A DNA stretch of 64,000 nt, from assembly GCF_000003195.3 (NCBI RefSeq), contig NC_012871.2, positions 8,295,997 through 8,359,996 on the forward strand, given 5' to 3'. The DNA comes from Sorghum bicolor (lineage: Eukaryota; Streptophyta; Magnoliopsida; Poales; Poaceae). Positions 10,746 through 19,050 of the stretch are shown piece after piece; within the stretch, counting starts at the first letter, position 1, and every line of letters begins with the position of its first letter. The notes below the pieces were generated by a model, which ran no database searches, was not told the DNA's origin, and saw only the letters and a list, made by a program, of their open reading frames with translations. Made by a program: the position numbers and the translations under genes.

Positions 10746-13700
10746 CTGCAAAACAACCATCTTAAGAGACTTCGAAAAAAAAGCAAAACAAAATGCAAAA
10801 CAATAATCAAATCACACAAACCTCAGCGCGACGAGCCTCCGCCATTTTCTTCGCCTCAGCCCACCCAAACCTAATCCAGAACGAACTGATGAAGTTCCGG
10901 ACAGATTTGCGCAGGCTCGAGGTGCCCTCGCCAACATCCTCCACCGAGATAAACTCCTCCTTAGCAACCCCCTCGGCGTGGGAGCAACCTCCGCGGCGCA
11001 AAAGCCTAGCGAAGGAGCTAACCGCAGCCAAAGCCCCAAAATCAACAGCTCCCCCAACAAAGTCAGGAAGCATGTGGATATGGGACTTCAGCCATGCGAG
11101 GCTAGCCCCAACGTCACCGCTGGGCGGAGGAGCGGAGGTGCTACCTCCGAACTGTGCCAGTGAGTTGGTATAGAGCCCAACGACATCCGCAGCCTCCGCC
11201 TCCGCCTTCTGCGTACGAGTCTGCATCGTAGCCGCAGACTCGCGCTCAGCGTCAAGCTCCTTGCGGAGGCGGTCAGCAATGTCCTCCGCCTTCTCAGCCC
11301 GTTGCAAGGCCAAGTCCCTAGCCCTCTCCGCCTCAGTGGCACTCGTGCGGAGGACAGCTACCGAAGATTCGGCGTCTTCTTTCTCTTTCTTCAAAACCTC
11401 CGACCCAGCCTTGTAATCATCTCTCTCCTTTTTTAGAGACACAATTTCCTGTCGGCAGAAGAAAGCCCCTTAACTTCCTCCGACAGGCGAGCCTTCTCGG
11501 CCTCTAAGGTCTCGTTTTCCTTCTTCAGAGCACCAATAGCCTCGTCCCGGTAAATAACCTCCCGGGAGCAACGCTCCTCCAAGGCGGCAGCCATGTGATG
11601 ACCCTGCACAAAAAAAATAAAAGTTACAACCAACCTACGATCGAAAAACGGCGAAGGAAAATATAACACTTCGCAAACGTACAAGGCTATGGTGCTCATA
11701 TTGCACGCGGAGTAGCGTGTCAAAGTCCATGTTGCGGAGCTTCTGACGGAAACGATCTGTAAAGCAAAAACAAGTAAGAAAAAATCGTAAGAACCAAAAA
11801 CCCATTAGCGGAGTCCAGACAACGAACCTCCGACCAAAGAATGAACCTCGCGCAAGGCATCAGTCCAACCTGTGATCGAAGGATCAGAAGCACCTGCGCA
11901 AAACCAAAACCAACCTTAGAATAAAATAACAAAAAAAATAAAACAAACCAATGAGTTGAACAAAGAACAAGAAACTCACCGGGACCAAGAACATCAGCAG
12001 GCGAAGGCCTGCTGGCCAACGCGGAAGGCGCAGGCTGACGCCGCGGAGGAACAACAAGTCCTTCCTGCGCAATGCTGGCGCCTTTAGCCAACTCCTCCGC
12101 GGTAGCCAGCCCAGCAAAAACATCCTCTGAAAAATATATAAATAACATGAGACCAAGTCAATCAAAAAATACAGAAAAAAAAATCAACACAAAAAAAACT
12201 TTACCCATGTACAACGAGTTTATACCATCTCCTGCCGGACGCGAAGGAGCCTCCACCCTCTTGATCCTCCGTACAGAAGCGGACTCAGCTTCATCGCTGG
12301 ATTCCACCTGCACCTCCTTAGGCGGAGAACCTCCTCCAGCAGATACCTCCCATGCAGGACTTGCCTCCCGTACAGGACTCCCCCTAGGGGCCTCCGCGTC
12401 GGAAGAATCCTCACCAAGAAGCGACGCAAAAGGCGCCCGCACAGACGAGGCCGCACGGGAGGCTTGAACCTCGGGACCTCCGCCAGCAGCAACGGCCTCC
12501 GCAAGAGCAGAAGCCACCGAGTTCGACTCGGCAGCAGAAGATCGAGCGGAGGAAGACTCCACAGGAGTCTCTAGCACAACCCCCGCCTTGCGCTTCTTCG
12601 CAAGCTGCTTGACAGCGCCACCCCCCTTCCTCTTCTTTGACTCCGCCAAGGCAACAACCTTGGAAGAGTCCTTCTTCCTCTCCAATCCAAGCAACACATC
12701 CGGAGGAATAACATAATCCTCATACTCAATCCCCAACTCCTCAAAAACACGGTTGAAGCGGGGCATCGTCCCGAGCGCAGACCTCCGCTGGAGATATTCC
12801 TTCTCCGAGATCTTCCCAACAATCCTCCGAGCAGAAACCTCCATGCGTTCAAGGAAGGACTCCTTGGTCTCATCCTCCGGCAAACCCGCGCCAAACCGGG
12901 GAAACGGCAAACCTTTCGGAGGACCAAAGACTGGCACTCGCACCATTTCAATGGTGAATTCGTCGGTCCTGCGGCCAAGGGGCCAATAGTCGGCAGCGAC
13001 CATCTCCTCAACCAAATCCTGACCTCCGGAGTATCGGCAAGCCAGCGCAAATGCCTTGTGGCAAGCCAGTCGTTCCTCTGACATTTCCTGCGAAGGATCA
13101 ACCTTCGAGAAAGGCTTCAACTCCTTCATCAACGACGCGTAAGGGTAAACCTTATCAACGCTGCCATCATCCAAAGTCCTCGACGCAGCGGGGGTCTTCA
13201 CGTAGAACCAGACTCTCATCCAATCCTTCTCCCACTTGCCCTTTTGGCAGTAGGAAATCTCGCACCTTGGCCCAGGCATTGTGCGGCGCGGCATGAACGC
13301 GCAGCTTCCAAACTGCGCAATGCACTCAACACCTTCGGCATCCTTAACCGTCTTAGGCTGGCGTTGGAGTTTGAAATACGAGTAAAAAGTATCAATGTGG
13401 GGCATGGCTCCGTAGGATTCACACGCCCAGGCAAATTTGCTAAGGGTTAGTATCCCATTGGGACTGAAATGCTGTAGCTCCACGTTGAAACTCTCCATCA
13501 CTTCGCGAAGGAAATGATACGGAGGCATCCGAAGTCTGCAGGTGAAGAAATCCCTGAATACCACTGCATAACCTTCCTCAGGCGCAGGTACCGTTTGACC
13601 CGCAGGAGGAGCCTCCACTCGACCCTCCTTGAAAAATCTAGCCTCAACCATATCGGCGATATCCTCCGTCCTCACAGTCGACTGCCCAAACTCAAAGGTA

Positions 13701-13915
13701 ATCGCCCCCATCTCCTCAAACTCCTTCGCACTAATCAAGTCACCAACAGAAGCTTCGACGTCAGATAACGTCTCCTCCAGATCTTGAGCCGCAGCCACCT
13801 CAAGCATCCAGTCTTCAAACCTCCGCAACCAACCACCGGACCTCACACTAAGGAAATTACGCAAAGGACCAGAAAAATCTGACCTTGAAGGGCGAGGCGA
13901 AGGAAAATGAGCCAC
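9682..13915 (-). CDS. Antisense eight-exon gene inside the Tat element
   Basis: The proposed exons on the minus strand are 13915-12205, 12126-11980, 11893-11828, 11756-11683, 11603-10822, 10745-10569, 10097-9996 and 9918-9682. Every intron begins GT and ends AG. Six of the seven are 71-86 nt, near the plant minimum, and the sixth is 471 nt. Exon phases agree throughout, giving about 1,098 codons. The one lesion I see is a missing base near 11440-11455 in exon 5. A TATA box lies upstream and AATAAA lies downstream. The N-terminal part resembles the plant family annotated as putative gypsy-type transposon (Pfam PF04195). The middle is a coiled coil. The role is unknown. The maize Tat element Grande also carries an antisense gene, so the class is known. 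The exon structure here is my inference from splice sites and phase. Confidence 0.75.
10368..10409. repeat. Perfect 16-bp inverted repeat in intron 6
   Basis: TGATCCTGCGCAGGTC (10368-10383) and its exact complement (10394-10409) are separated by 10 nt. Each arm contains the palindrome TGCGCA. On either strand it could fold as a short stable hairpin. Confidence 0.9.
10822..11603 (-). CDS. Exon 5 of antisense gene: coiled coil with a frameshift
   Basis: The exon follows the acceptor TGTGCAG. The first 50 residues (ALEERCSREVIYRDEAIGAL onward) and the next 110 residues (after SLKKERDDYKAG) are heptad-patterned, Glu/Lys/Ala-rich coiled coil. Between them the frame ends at a TAA near 11433, and the coil continues in another frame from about 11442, consistent with one lost base. 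After the coil comes a region with SLAWLKSHIHMLPDFVGGA and SSFWIRFGWAEAKKMAEARR, then the donor GTTTGTG. Long coils suggest multimerisation. Alternatively the frame change could mean a short unrecognised intron. Confidence 0.65.
11683..12126 (-). CDS. Exons 2-4 of antisense gene
   Basis: Three short exons: 12126-11980 (147 nt), 11893-11828 (66 nt) and 11756-11683 (74 nt). Acceptors are TTTTTCAG, TTGCGCAG and TTTACAG. Donors are GTGAGT, GTTCGT and GTACGT. Phases run 1, 1, 1, then 0. Translation gives an Ala/Pro-rich stretch (EDVFAGLATAEELAKG), then GASDPSITGWTDALREVHSL, then DRFRQKLRNMDFDTLLRVQY, with no stop. Confidence 0.65.
12205..13915 (-). CDS. Exon 1 of antisense gene: PF04195-like domain
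   Basis: 570 codons from ATG at 13915 to the donor GTAAAG at 12204. Residues about 115-330 hold the recognisable block, with GYAVVFRDFFTCRLRMP, then HFSPNGILTLSKFAWACESY, then the conserved KDWMRVWFYVKT area. This matches the pattern of grass proteins labelled putative gypsy-type transposon. Residues about 415-450 are Lys/Arg-rich (ESKKRKGGG, AKKRKAG), which may be a nuclear localisation signal. The last 120 residues are Ser/Ala/Glu-rich and probably disordered. No transposase catalytic triad or nuclease motif is visible, so the family name should not be read as function. Continuing past the donor adds only a hydrophobic tail from intron sequence, which supports splicing here. Confidence 0.75.
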
Positions 13916-14032
13916 CTTATATCCTCCGCAAACACTTGAGAGCTATGCGCAACTAAAGCAAATGCGAGTTGGCGAAGGAAGGAACGCAAACAGCAGGCAG
14001 CAATGGTGAGAACCAAGAGCCCCCTCCTCCCC

Positions 14033-14040
14033 CTTTTATA
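14033..14040 (-). promoter_or_regulatory. TATA box of the antisense gene
   Basis: TATAAAAG on the minus strand, followed by a GGGGGAGGAGG stretch, 118 nt before the exon 1 ATG. The position would place a start site near 14005 with a leader of about 90 nt. It lies in the internal region, outside the 3' LTR. Confidence 0.6.
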
Positions 14041-14411
14041 GGGGGGGCCTGCGACCGTGCGGCCGTTGCGATTCCCAGCACCCAACGGCTAAAAGCGGAG
14101 GACTCGACCCGACCGTTGCGATTCCCCAGCGCCAACGGCTACCTCCAACGGCTAGACGTGCAACTTAAACGACAATCAAATATCCTCCGCAATCTAACAA
14201 GCGAATGATAGAAAACTCCCAGAACAACAATGATCGATGGATCCTAGCAAAACAAACAAACTAATGAAATTCATGACTAAGTAAAAGAAACATTTTTCCA
14301 ACAATGCTAGCAAACACATCCTGCGCACCAGGGGGGAAGGCAGCAACCATGCTCGTAGCCTCCGCAGCATGGCATGTTTTTGAGCACATGGACCGCAGGA
14401 GTGCCATTAGC
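14041..14411. other. Region between antisense promoter and polypurine tract
   Basis: Contains two imperfect copies of a roughly 50-bp unit with GGCCGTTGCGATTCCCAGC-like sequence (about 14058-14140), possibly upstream elements of the antisense promoter. I see no coding sequence. Confidence 0.45.
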
Positions 14412-14427
14412 CCAAAAAGGGGGGGAA
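14412..14427 (+). other. Polypurine tract of element 1
   Basis: The purine run AAAAAGGGGGGGAA lies directly before the 3' LTR start TGTTGGGGG, where plus-strand DNA synthesis is primed. Confidence 0.8.
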
Positions 14428-14428
14428 C

Positions 14429-15212
14429 TGTTGGGGGATGGCCGCATCCTTCCCCCTGGTAGCGTCTAAGGATGCCCATCAAGCCGGGGAACCTCCGACC
14501 TCTGAAGCGTCGGAGGATATCCTTCACCCAGGGAACCTCCGTGCGATTGCGCGCGGAGGACCCTGAAAAAAGACTAATATCGGTGACTCGTCTTGTCGTG
14601 CTAAGTGTGTGCAGGAACAAACAATCGGCGGAGGCCCACAAGCAGAGAAAGGTGGAACCTCCGATCCTCCCAAGTCCGAGGATGGCTGAGGACGCGGCGG
14701 AGGTAAGGAACCTCCGACGCGCCCAGCCTGAGGGACCTCCGACGGAGAAGCGTCGAAGGATCGGCAACCGAGCGAGCCAAGGAACCTCTAGGACAGCTGA
14801 GCCGAGGAACCCCCGACGCGTCCGAGCTTAGGAACCTCCGACACATGAAGTGTCGAAGGATCCGCGACCGGGCGGAGGATCCAAGCCTCCGACCGGCTGA
14901 AACCCTAGACAGGGGACACGCGTGGGGTTTGTAATGCGAAATTACACGAGTGACTTGGAGTCGGTAGACTGTAATAGGAGAATATGCTGGGATATTCCCC
15001 CACCGTCACGGGGCATTTTTGTAAATGTCATTAGGTCAGTTTCTGAGCCCTATATAAGGGGTGATGCCGTTATTAATAAAGAGGGAGAGCATTCATTGTA
15101 TTCACCTACTGTTGAGCTCACTGTTCACTACTGTTCATCCTCTCACGGCACCGAGTGAGAAGGTTCTCGATTCACTGTGTTGCTGGGGAGTGCGGGGAGC
15201 ATTTTCTCAACA
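14429..15212 (+). repeat. 3' LTR of element 1
   Basis: 784 bp, the same length as the 5' LTR. The 10 differences seen by eye include 8 transitions. It ends TCAACA and is followed by GCGCC. Confidence 0.95.
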
Positions 15213-15603
15213 GCGCCGCCAGTGTCAAATCCAGAGGGTAGAGGAGGAGCGCCACGCCATGGATGGGACGGAGCCCGCGCGCGCCATGGGAGAGGGAGGG
15301 ATCCTGCCGTCCCTTTCCGTGGGAGACTGTGAGGGAGGGAGGGAGCTTGCTCCCATCGTGTGGGAGTTCCCCATGCCACCGTGAGAGGGAGAGGGCAGTC
15401 GCAGTGGAGAGGGAGAGGGCGGTCGGTGTAGAGAGGGAGAGGGAGGCGAGTGTCTTGGGAGGGAGGCGACTCAGTCTCGTGCGGCCGCTCGGTTGGAGAT
15501 CGAGGGATGTGGTAAGATACAGGGAGAGAGGGGTGAAAACCCTAAGTCTTTGTATTTATACTTGAAGATGGCTATCGGGTCTCGCTGGGCCTATTGGGCC
15601 TCA
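15213..15603. other. GC-rich interior of CACTA-1, right part
   Basis: Continues the interior interrupted by element 1. It contains tandem GAGAGGGAGAGGG-type units (about 15380-15450), which open spurious frames. No domain is recognised. Confidence 0.55.
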
Positions 15604-15760
15604 GCCTTTTTTGGAGGCGGGACTTATAGCATGCCCGCCTCCGAAAATAGATTTTTGGAGGTAGGTATCTTAAGACAACCGCCTCCGAAAATAGACCATT
15701 TTTAGAGGCGGTTGCCTTAAGATGACCGCCTCCGTAAATCTATTTTCAGAGACGGTCACT
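15604..15760. repeat. Right subterminal repeats of CACTA-1
   Basis: GGAGGCGG and CCGCCTCC motifs alternate (about 15614, 15640, 15680, 15704 and 15727), often as pairs around CTTAAGAT. They mirror the left array. Confidence 0.8.
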
Positions 15761-15892
15761 TTCTACCCACCTTGTTAAATAAAAATACGTGCCTGCGTTA
15801 ATCATAGGCATTAACCGAGATGGTTGGATTTTATGATTGCCTCGATTAATAAAAGGGCAACGTCTTGCAAAATCATTTGTGTAGTAGTGTTT

Positions 15893-17060
15893 CATGATTC
15901 ATGTACTCTTGAAATGGTCATGTGGCAGACTGTTCAACATCTCACTACTAAAATGGTGTTGTTCTCATAGTATTTTTAATTAGTAATAAAATATTACCAC
16001 TAATCAAAACACTACGGAATCCTCACTGGGAGGCATTTATTAGGGAAAGTTTATATTAAAATTTGAAAGCTAAAACACTAGGAGAACCTGATATCACTAG
16101 CTAGGAGAAATTGAAAAATCTGGTTGTGTTTATTTCTTGTGCTGTGGAGCTGTGCATTAAATCATTGTTTACTTCTCCCTTGAGTGACATTCTATATCAT
16201 GGAATCTATATGCTGATATAAAATTTTCTCTACAGTAAAATTCTTATGGTCATTTTGAATTATTCCAAAAGACATCTACTAAAATGATGGCATATTCTCT
16301 TGGAAGTGTTATGGAATGATACCATGTGCTATATACAATAGTCTGTAGTGTGTCTTTTGTTCTTAGCACAATTCCCAAAAAGCTAGCATATAGGTGAACT
16401 TGTTGCATAGTGCTTGTTTGGTGATACGGACTAATTCGAAATTATTTTTACACCAAAAAGGATGAGAACAAAACTACTGGAGCTTAAGCCAATATTCTAG
16501 TTCAACCGAATGAAAACACCACGTGCTGGTTGCAGATACAGTTACTAAACTAAACTAGCCACTATCAAAAAAATATTTTGATGCAGGTCCTTAATCAAAA
16601 TGACCCCAAGGATGTGTGCACTGACAAGCGTTGCCTTCAAATACTAGGGATGTCATTGCTTCCCTGCCTGTTCAGAGCCGACGACGAGGCAGAGGCACAC
16701 ATGGCAAGGAAGAAGAAGACCCATCAGCCGCCCTCGCCCTGTACTGTGGCGACTAGCGAGGCGTGTAGCGGAACGGCCTCTATAATCCATATGTGGACTC
16801 ATTCTTGTACGAGTAACCCAGAGCCAACGCCTAGAATTGAACCAGATGTGGTGTGGCTCCCCTTCACGATCCTCGCTAATCCTGTGGTACCGGCAGACTT
16901 GGTCATGGATTGGGTGCACATGGCCAGGAGCCCAGGACTGAGGAGCCGCTAGTTGGACGTCAGCCACCGCATTACAAGGCTGCTTGGGAACCATCCAGGA
17001 CCACAATGTTCACTCTGCCATCGACATCACCAGTTCCCAGTTTCGGAGCAGTTGAGTCGC
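15893..17060. other. Low-copy DNA right of CACTA-1
   Basis: AT-rich, without transposon termini I can identify. The 16578-17006 part is more GC-rich and open on both strands, but neither translation shows a family or coding texture, so I do not call a gene. Confidence 0.4.
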
Positions 17061-17690
17061 TTTTTTTTAAGATAATGGAAAATTCCAGCTTCAGCCCACT
17101 TCTAAGAAGAAGAAGCATCAGTCCAAATTTATTATAGTAGCACACCCATAATTAAAACTTATTACAGGTTCAGAATTAATGTTTAAGACGGTAAATAAAG
17201 GACCATCCATGCGATGTGAAGAACTCCATGACTATCGATTCTAGTAGCTTGCAAGCGTCACGAATCCGTTCCTTGTCGTCATCCGAGCGCTGCAACAGAG
17301 CCCAAAATCGTAACCAGTGTGTCTCCCTGAAAAGAACTTGCAAAAAAGTTTTTTGGGTGACCTTTGTCAAAAACCACATCGTTCCTTGTCATCCAATTGC
17401 CCAGCAAAACGCCGCAGCCCCAGTTAATAAAAGATGATTATGATTGGATCCTCCTAGCTTTGACCAACTATTGAAAAGATGGTTCATGTTTCTTGGAGGA
17501 AAAATACCAAACAAAACAAATACAGCACGCCAAAGAAATCTGGCATAATGGCAATCAAAAAACAAGTGTTGGATAGTTTAGGTGTGCTACAAAAACAACA
17601 AGCCTTACTCCCATTCCAATTCCTTTTAGCAAGGTTGTCTTTTGTCGAGTCACTGGACGATGCTAGTGTTGGTGAAGCAGCTGAGGCAGG
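17061..17690 (-). pseudogene. LINE ORF2 C-terminal fragment (zf-RVT)
   Basis: Read on the minus strand, the segment begins with KDNLAKRNWNG, then a Cys/His cluster (CCFC with later His), then an open block containing LQVLFRETHWLRFWALLQRS (17379-17176). This is the zinc-binding region found after the reverse transcriptase in plant LINE ORF2 proteins (zf-RVT, PF13966). The minus-strand 3' end is ATTATCTTAAAAAAAA, a poly(A) tail at 17068-17061, so this is a 5'-truncated LINE. Stops and shifts break the frame around 17450-17560. A related fragment with the same 3' end motif is at 49260-49909. Confidence 0.75.
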
Positions 17691-18159
17691 TTATCCTAAT
17701 AAACCATGCAAATGGTGCTTGCTAGAGGATTGAAGGCTTAGAGATCAGAGGGCGGCATTCCGGATGCATCGCAATCCAACTATTCAGCACTAGAAATTGA
17801 TATCATGTCACATGGGCAGTGATGGGTGTCACATGGGCACTAGAAATTGATATAACTTACTCTAGTTATATACAGGTGTTTATTCTACTTCTACATACTC
17901 TGAGTCTTGTGCTGCCTAAAGTTGGCCGTATGTATTCACTGATTTCTGTTTCTCCTTGCTTGAAATAGATCTTCTTCATTAGAGCTGCGAAATATTACTA
18001 TGGTCTACGAGGCATCGCGAACCACCTGTAGCTTTATTGCCGTAGCCCCTACACGAGATTTATTAAAAAGAGCACAAGTCTATCTTTGAGAGAGGAGAAA
18101 TACAATGCTTGGTATCAAGGTTTTAAATGGGAACCATTTGCACTAATTGCTTTATCAAC
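17691..18159. other. Low-copy DNA, nothing recognised
   Basis: Contains a short direct repeat of GTCACATGGGCA with ACTAGAAATTGATAT around 17795-17850. I see no gene. Confidence 0.4.
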
Positions 18160-18162
18160 TAA

Positions 18163-18380
18163 GAGGGTGTTTGGTTGGGGGTGTTAAATTTTAACAGCAT
18201 TTTCGTTTTATTTGATAATTAATATCCAATCATCTAATTAGGCTTAAAAGATCCGTCTCGCAAATTACTTTTCTAGTTGTGTTTTTAGTTTCGTAAATAG
18301 TCTATATTTAGTACTCTATACATCTGTCGAAACATTTAATAAGACAGATGTTAAAAAAACAAGGCCAACCAAACAGGCCC
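18163..18380. mobile_element. Tourist/PIF MITE, 218 bp
   Basis: Ends GAGGGTGTTTGGTT and AACCAAACAGGCCC are inverted. TAA is duplicated at 18160-18162 and 18381-18383. Length, termini and a 3-bp TAA duplication fit Tourist-type MITEs of the PIF/Harbinger superfamily. Confidence 0.85.
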
Positions 18381-18383
18381 TAA

Positions 18384-19050
18384 GGGGCCAGATGGCATGC
18401 CCCATGTTACTCAGATGGCAAGCCCCATGTTCCTCGAGGGGCGACTCAGGGGCTGATTGGTAGCCCTTCTCGGGCCGTCCCGAACCCCATCTCATCACCA
18501 CTCGGTGCATTTGGTTGTGTTTGGATGCATGCCTTGCGTCATTTACCTGTTCCATCTCATTCATCTCTAATCCTCCATCCCGTATGGCTCTGTCTTCCCA
18601 ATTTCTGCTTCCCACGCGAGCCGGGACGACGCGGTGTGCAGCCATGGTACAGAGGCCCATGTGTCATACACTAAAAACTCTCATCCATGCATGCAACCAA
18701 ACAAGATGCTACCTTGTACTGAACCAACAACAAAAATAACCAAACACAATTAGGTGTATAGTTTCAGCATGCATCTCACCATCCTGGACCGGCTCTCCAT
18801 CCCGGCTCCGATCCTAGTTTCAGCATGCATCTCACCATCCTGGACTGGCTCTCCATCCCGGCTCCGATCCCATCACCAAAGCTACCAATCACCCCCTCAG
18901 GCGACGCCTCCTTCGCTGCCACCAGGCCCCATACCCCATCCCTCCACTGCCCAGCTGTTGTTGGAGCCCAACGTCAGAGGTTGGTGAAGGACAAAGGACA
19001 GCAGGGGCTGATAGAGAGTTCTGACGTTCTCATAGAGTTCTGACATGAGG
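18384..19050. other. Low-copy DNA before LTR element 2
   Basis: Moderately GC-rich DNA without a recognised domain. It holds the 56-bp tandem duplication at 18759-18870. The TGAGG at 19046-19050 is the target copy of LTR element 2. Confidence 0.45.
18759..18870. repeat. 56-bp tandem duplication
   Basis: Two units (18759-18814 and 18815-18870), each beginning TAGTTTCAGCATGCATCTCA, nearly identical (GGACCGG versus GGACTGG). Confidence 0.9.

Larger units (their letters stand above)
1742..15212 (+). mobile_element. LTR element 1: full-length Ty3/gypsy, Tat-like
   Basis: Both LTRs are 784 bp, begin TGTTGGGGG and end CCAACA or TCAACA. The 5-bp target duplication GCGCC is perfect (1737-1741 and 15213-15217). 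The order is LTR, primer-binding site, gag, protease, reverse transcriptase, RNase H, a second RNase H domain, integrase, a 6.2-kb extra region, polypurine tract and LTR. Integrase after RT marks Ty3/gypsy, and the extra RNase H before integrase is the hallmark of the Tat lineage. The extra region holds a spliced gene on the minus strand, comparable in position to the antisense gene known in the maize Tat element Grande. By eye the LTRs differ at 10 of 784 positions. Gag-pol has six in-frame stops and one frameshift, so the copy is not autonomous. Confidence 0.93.
1221..15889. mobile_element. CACTA-1, non-autonomous, split by a Tat LTR element
   Basis: The left end is CACTGCTACAA at 1221. The right end is TTGTGTAGTAGTG ending at 15889, so the termini are inverted CACTGCTACA / CACTACTACA. 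The 3-bp duplication TTT lies at 1218-1220 and 15890-15892, as expected for CACTA (En/Spm) elements. Subterminal GGAGGCGG-type repeats occur in both orientations at each end. After removal of the nested retroelement (1742-15212) the CACTA element is only about 1.2 kb and has no transposase sequence, so it must depend on an autonomous relative. The interior is GC-rich and resembles captured coding DNA, but I recognise no donor gene. Confidence 0.85.

Noticed and set aside
10793..13450. Plus-strand frames opposite the antisense gene
   Set aside because: They mirror the minus-strand exons and encode only low-complexity Arg/Ser/Pro-rich peptides.
16578..17006. Opposed frames of 124 and 117 codons
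   Set aside because: No family match in either frame and no splice or start context. Left as low-copy DNA.
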